Source: Nannochloropsis oceanica
Taxonomy: Eukaryota > Sar > Eustigmatophyceae > Eustigmatales > Monodopsidaceae
Length of the DNA: 64,000 nt
Direction: 5' to 3'
NCBI GenBank assembly: GCA_004519485.1
Contig: CP038130.1
Location: forward strand, 868,001 to 932,000
Of this stretch, positions 1 through 9,275 are shown in pieces (position 1 is the first letter of the stretch; each line of letters starts with the position of its first letter). Both the position numbers and the translations under genes were made by a program. The notes beneath the pieces were generated by a model. That model saw only the letters and a program-made list of their open reading frames with translations. It was not told the origin of the DNA and did not search any database.

Positions 1-1109
1 TCGTGGTTGGTTGGCTGTTGTTCATGGTTGAGGCGGTGGGAATGGTGCGTCATGAGATAGAGTGGAATACAGGAGTTAAGAGATAAGGGCTTAGGGGTGA
101 TTGCCACCAACACACCCTCACCGAAGCCTGGTAATAGAAAAAATAATTGCATGCACCAGAATTGCGGTTCTGTTTATCCTGGTGCGCGTTTGACGGACTT
201 TGCTTCGCTCTCTAGTGAGGTGATGATGGCCGAGCTGAGGGGGATATGAATCAACAAGACGACGACAACCAGCTTGCGAAGGAGGTTGTGATTGTGCCAG
301 CATGTACGGTGGGCATGCGTGGTAAGCCTCCAGCTCAGTAAATGCCACATCGGCAACGCAAGGCAAAGGTCCAGTCAACGCACATAGTAGCGCTCGCAGC
401 GCGAGACGCATGGAACACTGATGCCTCGTTCCCGCCTTATCCTAACCGCGTCCTCTCTTGACGCTGGCTGCGTCGACCTCTGACGAACCAGCTGTCTCTT
501 CCACCCCGATGCTTCCCCGATATTGCCTGGTGTCTTCAGGTCTGCGTGGTTTTTGGAAGCCGGTCTGATGTCTTCCTCAGTCCTACCACCATAATCCTGT
601 CGCTTCCGTTCACACTGATCGTGCGATGCTCGTGCTTGGAAGTTGTCGCCGTCAAATTCATTTTTTGCTCCACGCACGGAGGGCGTAAGCCGCAAAAGAT
701 TTTGTTCTGCTTCAGTTCCGGAGGCTGGCGCGGCAGCGCGCGACCACGGAAAGGCCAACAGAGGACACATCTGTGTTCGTTGATTGAGTGTGATTCACTG
801 TACTTAAGTTAATTCACTCCACTCTCTTTTCATCACAGACACACACATTGAAATCGGACGACCAGGAGGCGCGTATTATACGCGTGGACTTGTTTTCGAA
901 AACAAGGAAGCCCAGCAGCCGCAGCAGCTGCACACCACCCCAGAGCACCGGGTGCTACGACGACGACAACAACGACAACGACGGTACCAGCGATTAGCCG
1001 ACGCAGTACCAGACAGCAGCAGCAGCAGCAGGCAGAAGAAGAAGGAACGGCAGCAACCACAGGAGGCACGGGCAGCAGGGGCAGCAGCCTCGAATACCCA
1101 AACCTGACC
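1..1109. other. upstream region, no supported gene
   Basis: No gene can be supported here. The right half is the probable promoter and 5' untranslated region of the bHLH-PAS gene, ending in CAG-rich leader sequence. A minus-strand frame at 118-411 (97 codons) starts with an ATG and a hydrophobic N-terminus and could be part of a secreted protein from a gene to the left, but it has no recognisable domain. A second minus-strand frame at 375-770 is arginine- and glutamine-rich and looks like chance. Confidence 0.4.
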
Positions 1110-3199
1110 ATGGACGCGGAAATCGTAAGTGATCCGCATGCCTGCCTGACCATATGTTGCGTGTGTGTAGCAGCAGCAACAACATCCTTGCCCCCCCGGA
1201 CAAACATCTAACATTCTTTCTTTTACTCATCCACACGTATCCAGGCCCGGTCCTATGCTGGCCAGCCCCCCGGCGTGCCTGGTAATCACATGGTAAGTGC
1301 ATATGGTTAGTGGTTCGCCTTGGGAAGATGGTGAAAGAGGGGAGGAAAAGGAGAGGAAGGGCGTTTTTTTTCTTTCACAGTTTATGTGAGTTAGTAAATT
1401 TACATCTGTTGACACAAACGCAACCTTCAAACTTAAACAAAAACAGCAGCCCCAGCCTCAAGGCGGGGGGTGGGCATCGTCAAACCAAATGGTACGTGTA
1501 TCATGTTTTAATTATTCATCGTTTAGTCGGGTTCATGGCATAAGAAGATTGAAACAGATAAAGTTTGCCATTCCTTTCCTTAAGTTGTTAGTCGTCCCAA
1601 TCCCCTTGGTTCAAATAAGACACATTTTGATCTCATCTCCCCTCCCTCCCTCCCTTCTTCTTTCCACACAGTATCCTTCTGGTCCCTCTGGACCCCCTCC
1701 TCCCTCCGGCCCTCTTCCTCCTCCTCCTCCTCCTCATTCCGTTGGCCCCTATTACTACCCAACGGCTCCCCTTCCCGGCAACAACCCCACTGCTCCTGCT
1801 GCTGCTACTGCTCAGCAGTACGCACAGCAGCAGCAAGGAGTAGGACCGCAGTGGGCGAATGGTGGTGGGGGAGGAAATGGCGCTCCAGGAGGAGCAGTAG
1901 GAGGAGGAGCAGGCGGGGGGGGGCTAAGAGGGGGAAGGAATGGAGTTGGATCTGCCGCAAGTGGAGGGGTAGGTGGGGACGGATTGAGGGGAGGAAGCGC
2001 ACCACAGCATCATCAGCAGCAGCAGCAGCATCAGCAGCAGCAGCAGCAGCATCAGCAGCATCAGCAGCAGCAGCAGCATCAGCAGCAGCAGCAGGCTGTT
2101 GGGTATTGGCCAGGGCCTGCGGGTCCTGGTATGGTGTATGGAGGAGGTGGGGGAGGAAGCGGGGGAGGAGGGAATGGGAGTGACAGTGACAGCTCGGACG
2201 ACGGGAGCTTGGTGCGTACCGCCGGGGGGGGACCCAGGGTGAGGAGAAAATACCTGACGAATGCATCGAGGGAGGCATCGGAGTTGGAAAAACGGCTCAA
2301 GAAGAACGCGCGGGAGCAGAAGAGGGCGAATAAGATCAACGACCAGATAGCGATTATGAAAACCATTCTCGAGTCCGTTGGCCTCCGTCCTCCCGCCACC
2401 AAGAGCTCCATTCTCTCCGAGGGTATCCAGCTTATCCGGAGCTTGCTTGCTCAAATCGGACCGGAGGGGAAAGCCCCAGGGGCGGAACCCAGCCAAGCCG
2501 AGCCCTATTGGTTGTTGTTCCGTAAGTCGGCGACGCCGTTGGCCATGTGCCGTCCGGATGGAAACGGGCGTTTTCTGGACTGTAACACGCGATTTTGTGA
2601 GGTGTTTAAGTGCACGGCGGAGGAGCTGCAGAAAGAGACGCCCTTGAGCTATACTCGTGACCATGATGCGGATAACACACAGCGGGTGCTTTCGCTCGTG
2701 TCGCAGCCGGGGTTGCTCGACGAGAGCACGCCGTTGGAGGTGGTATTGACGAACAAGCACCACCAACGGTTCCTGGTTCGCGTCTCGAGTCTCACTGACG
2801 ACTATCATAAGCCGCGCTTCCTGCTTTTCACGCCCAAGGCCATGCTCAGAGGAATCACCGGCCACGATCCATCCGCCATCCCATCCTCTAACTCCTCCTC
2901 GTCTGTGGGCTCAGCCTCCGCCCACCCGCACCCCCATCACTCACAACCCCCTCCCCACCCGCATCACCAGCAAGCTCCTCCCCACCAGCAATCCCAGCAG
3001 CACGCGGTCGGCCTTTCTGGGCCCGTCGCCCCCTCCCTCCTTCCTTCCTCCTCATCTTACCCCCCTCCCACCGTCTCCGCACTTCCCCTTCGCGCTGAGC
3101 ACTCCGTTGCCCCTCCCCTGCTCCCCCTCCCGTCAAACCACCACATCCATCCCTCCTCCTACCCACAACAACATCAGCATCAGCATCTTCATCATCATC

Positions 3200-3237
<38 letters not shown>

Positions 3238-3681
3238 CCACATCAACAACAACAACCACATCAACAACAACAACCACAACCACGACAACAACAACAACAA
3301 CAACAACAACAACCACAACAACAACAACAACAACCACCACCACCACCACCACCACAACAACAACAACTACTACAACAATTGGCACACAAATCAGAAACTT
3401 CCTCCCCTCCCAGCCAGCAATTCCAGCGAGCTCAGCAGCAGCAACAGCAGCAGTCGCTTGAGCAAGACGCTGCCCCTTCATCCCTCCCTCCTCCTCCGCC
3501 TCCAGGCCGCGAGAAAAGCTTCAACTTGTCGTGTCCGGTAAAAGACTCTCTTAGCCCTGCCACCTCCTCCTCCTCCTCCTCCTCCTCCTCCTCCTCGGTC
3601 TCAGGCGCTGCTTCTTCGTCTGCTGGTCCGGCCGAGCCGTCCTTAGAATCGGGACGGAAAGCACAGGAGATGAGTTCGTGA
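1110..3681 (+). CDS. bHLH-PAS transcription factor
   Basis: Predicted nuclear transcription factor of 705 residues. Exons fit 1110-1124, 1245-1292, 1447-1491 and 1672-3681, with GTAAGT or GTACGT donors, AG acceptors and phase 0 throughout. After a Pro/Gly/Gln-rich N-terminus comes a basic helix-loop-helix at about residues 232-299 (basic stretch KRLKKNAREQKRANKINDQI, then helix two around SSILSEGIQLIRSLL). A PAS domain follows at about 314-429 (PYWLLFRKSATPLAMCRPDG onward). The C-terminal third is low complexity: His/Gln, Pro and a poly-Ser run. A bHLH followed by one PAS domain is the arrangement of the stramenopile family that includes the diatom clock regulator RITMO1, so a role in daily timing is plausible but inferred. 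The first three coding exons are tiny (5, 16 and 15 codons). The start is the first ATG in the spliced frame, and an upstream exon cannot be excluded. Confidence 0.88.
2005..2097 (+). repeat. CAG/CAT repeat coding poly-Gln/His
   Basis: Imperfect trinucleotide run of CAG units broken by CAT, in frame in the bHLH-PAS gene just before the bHLH domain. It encodes a Gln-rich tract with interspersed His and is probably length-polymorphic. Confidence 0.9.
3164..3390 (+). repeat. CAA/CAT/CCA repeat coding poly-Gln/His/Pro
   Basis: Long CAA-based trinucleotide tract with CAT and CCA interruptions in the C-terminal half of the bHLH-PAS gene. The Gln codon is CAA here, whereas the tract at 2005-2097 uses CAG, so the two tracts arose independently. 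A poly-Ser TCC run follows at about 3564-3596. Confidence 0.9.
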
Positions 3682-4610
3682 GACGAGGGAGGGATAGGGG
3701 AAAGGAGAAGGAGAAGGTATCAGCATGGTTATACGGGATAGTGTGTATTTTGCGTTTTAAAGAGTGTACCTGTAAGACGGTAGAGGATAACGGGCGAAGG
3801 AAAGAAAGAAAGGAGGGAGGCGAGGGGAAGAGATGGAGGGGGATCTTTGTTACATGAAGGTTTTGACCTGAAAAAGATGAAGATTTTGAGGATGAGGACA
3901 AGGACATGAACGAGAGTAATCAACACTGAATAAGATGTCACGAAATTTAGGATGAAGAAGGGGGAGGAGAAAGTTTAGAAAGCAATTTATGACCAAGACA
4001 AGTTTTTGTGTGTATTGTGATGAGATGTGGTAGCAGATTGAGGGAGAGCAGAGGGGGAAAGGGGGAAGAGGAAGAGTAAAGAATATCGAGATGAAGATGG
4101 AGAAATGAGAAGCGGAAGATGAAAAGAAGTGAAACATGAAAGACCATAAACATAAGTCAAATGAATGCTTGCTCGCGCCCCAAGCGTTTGCATCTTTATG
4201 TGTGTCACTACGAGAAATGGTGGCATCTGAAGAATGTCATGAGCATCCGTTTCTGTCCTTCGATGTCGATGTTCCATCTTTCTCGTTCTCATTATTTTGT
4301 GAGTCATCGCCTATATTCTCCTTATATATACTGTCCGTTGCTTTTCCTGAGTGCATCTACTTTAAGAGCTGGTGCCCTTTTGGGGGGTCAGGAAGGAACG
4401 TCGGCGATTGATACCGGCCACGCGCCTCTTCTCTTCATAAAACCATGTTCTGACCGTGTCCGTCCGGACAGGTGAGGCTGGCTCTGCACAGCCGGGCAAA
4501 TTTTCTAATCATCGGACATGCCCTCCAGGAATCCTGTCGTTATCGTTACCTCCTCCTCCTACCCCTCCTCCTCCTACCCCTTCTCCTCCTCCTCCTCCTC
4601 CTCCTTCTCC
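3682..4610. other. convergent intergenic region
   Basis: Lies between the 3' ends of the bHLH-PAS gene (+) and the pseudouridine synthase gene (-). The left part is purine-rich on the plus strand and probably holds 3' untranslated sequence of both genes. I see no coding region or RNA gene. Confidence 0.5.
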
Positions 4611-7013
4611 TCACATTTCCTCCTCCTCCTCCTCCTCATCCCCCTCGCCCCATCCAATCCCTCCTGGACCCCGGACCTTCTTTCCCGCCTCCTCCCACGC
4701 CGCCACCCCGCCCTGCTCTTCCATCAATGCAAACAACTCCTCCGTTGTCGCCGCTGTCGGCACCCGTCCCTCTGCCATCCCAACCGCCAAGCCCCTCTGG
4801 ACATTCCCCACTTGCTTCCCCGGCTTCAACCGAAACTTGATAATCAAGTCTGTGGCAAACCGCTGCGGCATCCATTTCCGATAGCTCCTAAAAATCTCTT
4901 TCTCCAACGTTCCTACCTCCCCCTGTCCCACTACCTCCTCCTCCCTGCCTTCCTTCCTCCCCTCCCTCCCCTCCCTCTCCATCCAAGTCACCATACTCTG
5001 CCTCCTGAACAATTCCCGTGCCGCTTTGGCCTCTTCCAACTTTTCGATGCTCTCCCTCCATTGACCGTATTTCTCTTCCAACGCTGCCTGCACCTCCTTT
5101 TCGATCTTGAAACACCTCGCATACCTCCGCCAGCCTTCCTGCAACTCCTTCGTCCACGCGTGATTAATTTGAGTCAGAATCCGCTTCCTCTCAAACTCTT
5201 CCGCGCGTACCACCGCCTCGTGCGAAAGCAGCGCGTACACGTTCGGGCAGTTTGCTGCCTGCATCTCCTCCTTCGTCGGCAAATCCCTCTCCATCATGAC
5301 CACTGGATTCTTACTCTTCCGTCCAAATGTGATATGCCGTAAAAACAACCCTTCCGCAGGCGCCAAGGGCGAGTATAGCAGATACGGGCTCTCCAACGCC
5401 ATTTCTAGCGCCGTCTCCGGGAACAAACCTGTCGCTACACCGATTGCCCCTCCCACCAGTAATCGAATCTGATTGTACAAAAAGGAAGACCCATGGAATG
5501 TAACGGCCACGAACTTCTTCCCATCCACCTCCAACGGCCGCCCCTCACAACGATAAATGTTTGTGCGCACCATTTTTAGCACTCCCTGGTACCGCGTCAG
5601 GTCCCACAAAGCAGTTGTTACCCCATCTGCAGGGTCGCCGATCGGGACATGATCCACTTTCAAATCGTCCTTCACCTTCTGCCGCGCATCCCTCGCTTCC
5701 TGCCCCTCATCCCCTCCTTCCTTCCCCCTCTCCTCCCTCGTCTTACGCCTGTCAGGGTCATTCCTCGCTCGTTGATTCTGTGGACTTGCCCGCAGAATCT
5801 GAAATAAAGGGTTTAATACCACATTGGTATTAAAACGACGAATTCCATCGACTTTCGCCGTGCTCAGCCCCCCCGTGTTGGGTGCTGTCCAGTCGTCCTC
5901 CTCCTCGCCCTCTTCCCCTCCCTCCTCCTGTCTGTCGCCACCACCGGGCTTAGCTTTGCTACCATGCCACTCCTCCGCCTTCTCTTCAATCACTTCTTCC
6001 ATAGCTTTCCTCCCTCCCCCTCCCTCCATCTCTCCCTCGCCCTCATTGCGATTATGCCGGTGAATCCACCCCCTGCTCCCTCCAACCTTCGCCTTCAACC
6101 GTTTCACCAGGTCTCGACTCTTAATCTTGGTAAAGTTATGGAAGTTGTGCGTGCCCTGATAACGGACCAAAAGGTTAATGAACCGAGCAATCAATGCGTC
6201 GTCGTCCTCCCCCTCGACCTCCCTCCCCGTTCCTTCAAAAGGTCTCAACAGCTCCAGAGGCACAATATACTCGTACTCGCGAAAACTGACCGCATCCCGG
6301 GGCCGAAATGACTTCGTGACTTTGGCGCAGCTGTGTACGCGGATGTCGTCCGGTAGGAAGGCATTGATCTCTTTCACGGCCCGCTCGCTCCAATAGGGTC
6401 TATCTCCCCCCATGTCATCCTGCCACAGCTCCAGCTTAGCCGACACCACGTTCCTTGCAGCATGCACGCCTTTATCCGTGCGGGAGCAACGGGCCCAACC
6501 AATTTTCTCCAAGTCCCCGTAATTGCTTTCACGGATATAGCCTGAGTCAAACAAGGCTTTTTCGAGCACTGACTCGATTGTCATCACGTCTGCTTCATCA
6601 GGTCCAGTTTCGGACTTCTGTAGGCCAGAGTAGTTGGTTCCGACGTACCCGAGAACCAAAGCCACGCGCCGCTTTTTCCTATCCTTTGGCATCTTGGCGG
6701 TTCCCTCTGCGGGGGGTACAGAGTCCTCGCGGCCCTTTTCGCCTTTGCGGACATGGACTGCTACAGAGGGGCGGCGACTCGTCGGAGCAGGCATGGTACG
6801 ACCGAATGCGCTGAAAGAGAGGATGTGTAAGCCGGGGGCAGACTGCAGCAGCTGCCGAGAAGGTAAGCACCAGGCAGCCACGTGCTGCTGCAAGGGTCGA
6901 AGGACCGTCGTCGTGGTGGTGGTGGCCGTGGCTGACGACTTGAGAAATGGGAGGACTAGCAGCAGTGCGAACAGCAACGGCAAGGTGGAGTGACGATCGT
7001 GCGGACCTCGCAT
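4611..7013 (-). CDS. tRNA pseudouridine synthase, TruA/Pus1 family
   Basis: Single-exon gene for 800 residues. It should isomerise uridine to pseudouridine in tRNA. The diagnostic TruA motif CSRTDKGVHA is present with the catalytic Asp at residue 180, preceded by VALVLGYVGTNYSGLQ and followed by PDDIRVHSCAKV, NFHNFTK and the C-terminal FLYNQIRLLVGGAIGVATG. These are eukaryotic Pus1/Pus2 features. Two acidic or charged low-complexity inserts (around 320-370 and 405-440) and an acidic tail make it longer than usual. The N-terminus is a hydrophobic signal-like segment followed later by LSFSAFGR, which resembles the plastid ASAFAP motif but lies about 40 residues beyond the likely cleavage site. 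A start at the second Met (MPAPTSRR) would give a cytosolic or nuclear form. It is divergent from DPH2. Confidence 0.88.
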   Translation of the reverse strand: MRGPHDRHSTLPLLFALLLVLPFLKSSATATTTTTTVLRPLQQHVAAWCLPSRQLLQSAPGLHILSFSAFGRTMPAPTSRRPSVAVHVRKGEKGREDSVPPAEGTAKMPKDRKKRRVALVLGYVGTNYSGLQKSETGPDEADVMTIESVLEKALFDSGYIRESNYGDLEKIGWARCSRTDKGVHAARNVVSAKLELWQDDMGGDRPYWSERAVKEINAFLPDDIRVHSCAKVTKSFRPRDAVSFREYEYIVPLELLRPFEGTGREVEGEDDDALIARFINLLVRYQGTHNFHNFTKIKSRDLVKRLKAKVGGSRGWIHRHNRNEGEGEMEGGGGRKAMEEVIEEKAEEWHGSKAKPGGGDRQEEGGEEGEEEDDWTAPNTGGLSTAKVDGIRRFNTNVVLNPLFQILRASPQNQRARNDPDRRKTREERGKEGGDEGQEARDARQKVKDDLKVDHVPIGDPADGVTTALWDLTRYQGVLKMVRTNIYRCEGRPLEVDGKKFVAVTFHGSSFLYNQIRLLVGGAIGVATGLFPETALEMALESPYLLYSPLAPAEGLFLRHITFGRKSKNPVVMMERDLPTKEEMQAANCPNVYALLSHEAVVRAEEFERKRILTQINHAWTKELQEGWRRYARCFKIEKEVQAALEEKYGQWRESIEKLEEAKAARELFRRQSMVTWMEREGREGRKEGREEEVVGQGEVGTLEKEIFRSYRKWMPQRFATDLIIKFRLKPGKQVGNVQRGLAVGMAEGRVPTAATTEELFALMEEQGGVAAWEEAGKKVRGPGGIGWGEGDEEEEEEEM

Positions 7014-7355
7014 TTCCCAGGCTCCTGCGCGAGCCGGCTCGAGGAAGGGGCGGTAAAACGGCTTGCGATACGTCCAGTTGCCTGTGATGGTTATGGGAGG
7101 ATTGTTGGTGAAGGGTGCGAACCGTCAGTGCGGGTCAAATAATCTCGATTAAAAAACAGTGGGCGGCACACAATGAGGGGAAAGGGGATCGACGGGGGAG
7201 GTTGACGAGGCCTGTTCGACGATTTCTCACATATTTTATACTAATAAACATTCATACATCACACATATATTTCACAAGATACTAGAGGTTGGAAGGGAAG
7301 GAGCTTCCTCTTTTGCCTCCTACTTTCCAAGCATCATCGGACCGGGAGTCAAGCC
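7014..7355. promoter_or_regulatory. divergent promoter, pseudouridine synthase / DPH2
   Basis: 342 bases separate two divergent start codons, so both promoters and 5' leaders must lie here. Both genes act on translation components (tRNA and elongation factor 2), so shared control is plausible. An A/T-rich stretch at about 7230-7275 stands out, but I recognise no defined element. Confidence 0.5.
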
Positions 7356-9050
7356 ATGGCGACAGCAAGGCGGCTAGCGGAGCAGTACGAGTTAGAGCGG
7401 ACACTACAAGAGGTCGAGAGGCATGGGTACCGTCGTGTGGCCCTGCAATTTCCTGACGACCAGCTCAAGGACGCACCCCAGGTGTGCCAATGGCTCATGG
7501 CCCAGAGCAGAATACGACAGGATGAACAGCAGGCAGAGCAGGACGATGGCACCGCACCATCAATCGTACCGCTCTTCTTTGTGATTGGTGACACCTCATA
7601 CGGCAGTTGCTGTGTAGACGAGGTAGCGGCGCAACACTTAAACGCGGATCTGGTCGTGCATTACGGACATGCTTGCCTCTCACCGACATCCCGCCTCCCA
7701 GTCCTCTACGTCTTTGGCCGCCGCACCCTCCCTCAACCATCGCACGAAGTCGCCACCTGCATAGCTACCACTCTCAAAACACAACAAAACGAGACACGCG
7801 CCTTCATGTTTTACGATTTGGCATACAAATCAATCATTCCAGCGCTGGGCGCGCTTGTCAATGAGCAGTTAAGTGAGTCGGGCACTCGTTTGTACATAGC
7901 ACGCCTCCCTTTAGCCGCCACCACGCCTTTGATGCCCACCTTAATGGGACAGCAGCCTCAAGATCAACATTCGCCTTCTGGGCAGGAGCAAGAACAAGGA
8001 GACGAGGCGACACTAGGGGATGGACAAAAACGAGTCATTTTCGCAGGGGGACTGGAATTGGAAATCGAGGAGGGAGAGGTGGAAGCCACACAACCTGTCA
8101 TCATATACCTAGGATGTAGCAAGGGCAACAAGCAACTCGCCAATATCATGCTTCGCTTCAACACCTGCGTCTGCCTCTCCTATGACCCGACCGACCCTCC
8201 CACCCTCCCTCCCTCTTCTTCTTCCTCCCCACCATCACAACCCCTACCCCCACCTCTCCTTCAACCCCAATCCCTCCAAACCAACAAAGAGCTCAAACGC
8301 CGTTATTACCTTGTTCAACGCGCGCGCGATGCCTCCGTGTTCGGTATCGTTGTCGGCACCCTTGGCGTGGGCCGCTACATGGGCGTGGTCTCCGCCGTTC
8401 GGCGCCTCATCGCCAACGCAAACAAAAAGTCTTATACCCTCCTAGTCGGGAAACTCAATCCTGCCAAACTCGCAAATTTTGCAGAAATTGAAACCTTTGT
8501 CCTCGTGGCCTGCCCCGAAGCATCCTTGCTGGACGGGGGGGGGAGAGAGTACCATGCTCCGGTTGTAACGCCGTTGGAGTTGGAGATGGCCCTGGGGGGA
8601 AAGGCCTGGGACGGGTTTTATAGTACGGACTTCAGGGAGTTAGGGTCGTTGTTGCTCGAGGAGGGAGAGGGCAAAACGAACAAGGAAAGAATGGGGGAAG
8701 AGGAGGAGAATGAGGGGCAGAAGGGGGAGGAGAAGGAGGGTGGGGATGAGCCGTATTTTTCGCTTGTCTCGGGAGGGTTTAAGGGAGGGAGTGGGACAGG
8801 AAGGGCAGGTGGTAGTGTATCGATGTCTAGTAGTAGTTGTAGCACGGCGATGACACAATTTTCAAGTCCGGCAGGTGATTTTTTGCAGTTAAGGGAATAT
8901 AGGGGATTGGGGCATGACAAGCTCGCGGGGGCGAGGACGGAGGGCGAGGAAGAGAGGGAGAATGGAGAGGAGGACGAGGACGAGGGAGGGCCTCAGGATG
9001 GGATTGTACAGGGTCGGACAGGAATTGCATCGGATTACGGAAATGTGTGA
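7356..9050 (+). CDS. DPH2: diphthamide biosynthesis protein 2
   Basis: 564 residues, one exon. DPH2 partners DPH1 in the first step of diphthamide synthesis, transfer of the 3-amino-3-carboxypropyl group from S-adenosylmethionine to a histidine of elongation factor 2 in the cytosol. Family signatures are clear: ALQFPDDQL near the N-terminus, GDTSYGSCCVDEVAAQH at about 76-92, then VVHYGHACLSPTSRLPVLYVFG, a central VIYLGCSKGNKQ, and FGIVVGTLGVGRYM with KLNPAKLANFAEIETFVLVACPE. The C-terminal 120 residues are an acidic Glu/Gly/Lys-rich tail not typical of the family. The ATG at 7356 directly precedes conserved sequence. It converges with the SNF2 gene, with 225 bases between the stops. Confidence 0.93.
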   Translation: MATARRLAEQYELERTLQEVERHGYRRVALQFPDDQLKDAPQVCQWLMAQSRIRQDEQQAEQDDGTAPSIVPLFFVIGDTSYGSCCVDEVAAQHLNADLVVHYGHACLSPTSRLPVLYVFGRRTLPQPSHEVATCIATTLKTQQNETRAFMFYDLAYKSIIPALGALVNEQLSESGTRLYIARLPLAATTPLMPTLMGQQPQDQHSPSGQEQEQGDEATLGDGQKRVIFAGGLELEIEEGEVEATQPVIIYLGCSKGNKQLANIMLRFNTCVCLSYDPTDPPTLPPSSSSSPPSQPLPPPLLQPQSLQTNKELKRRYYLVQRARDASVFGIVVGTLGVGRYMGVVSAVRRLIANANKKSYTLLVGKLNPAKLANFAEIETFVLVACPEASLLDGGGREYHAPVVTPLELEMALGGKAWDGFYSTDFRELGSLLLEEGEGKTNKERMGEEEENEGQKGEEKEGGDEPYFSLVSGGFKGGSGTGRAGGSVSMSSSSCSTAMTQFSSPAGDFLQLREYRGLGHDKLAGARTEGEEERENGEEDEDEGGPQDGIVQGRTGIASDYGNV

Positions 9051-9275
9051 ACGACTCAACGAGACGAGTTGACCGACAACTCGTTGATGAAGTGCAGACA
9101 GAAACAGGAAAATATGAAGAAATTTGACGAAGAAAGTGGTGGAAAGCATCGTCGCGGATTTATCTTTCTTGTTTTGGGAGATGGTGGTGATCTCTTTTTC
9201 CTAATCCTTCTTTTAATTGTCGATTTCTCCCGCACTGCGGCGATTCGAAAGGATTTGCATTCACTGTGATAATTT

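Noticed and set aside
118-411. Small secreted protein on the minus strand
   Set aside because: It has a hydrophobic start but no domain, no supported splice sites and no second exon visible; kept only as a note.
2888-3541. Open frames on both strands coding long Val, Asn, Leu or His runs
   Set aside because: They are other-frame readings of the CAA/CAT repeat in the bHLH-PAS gene.
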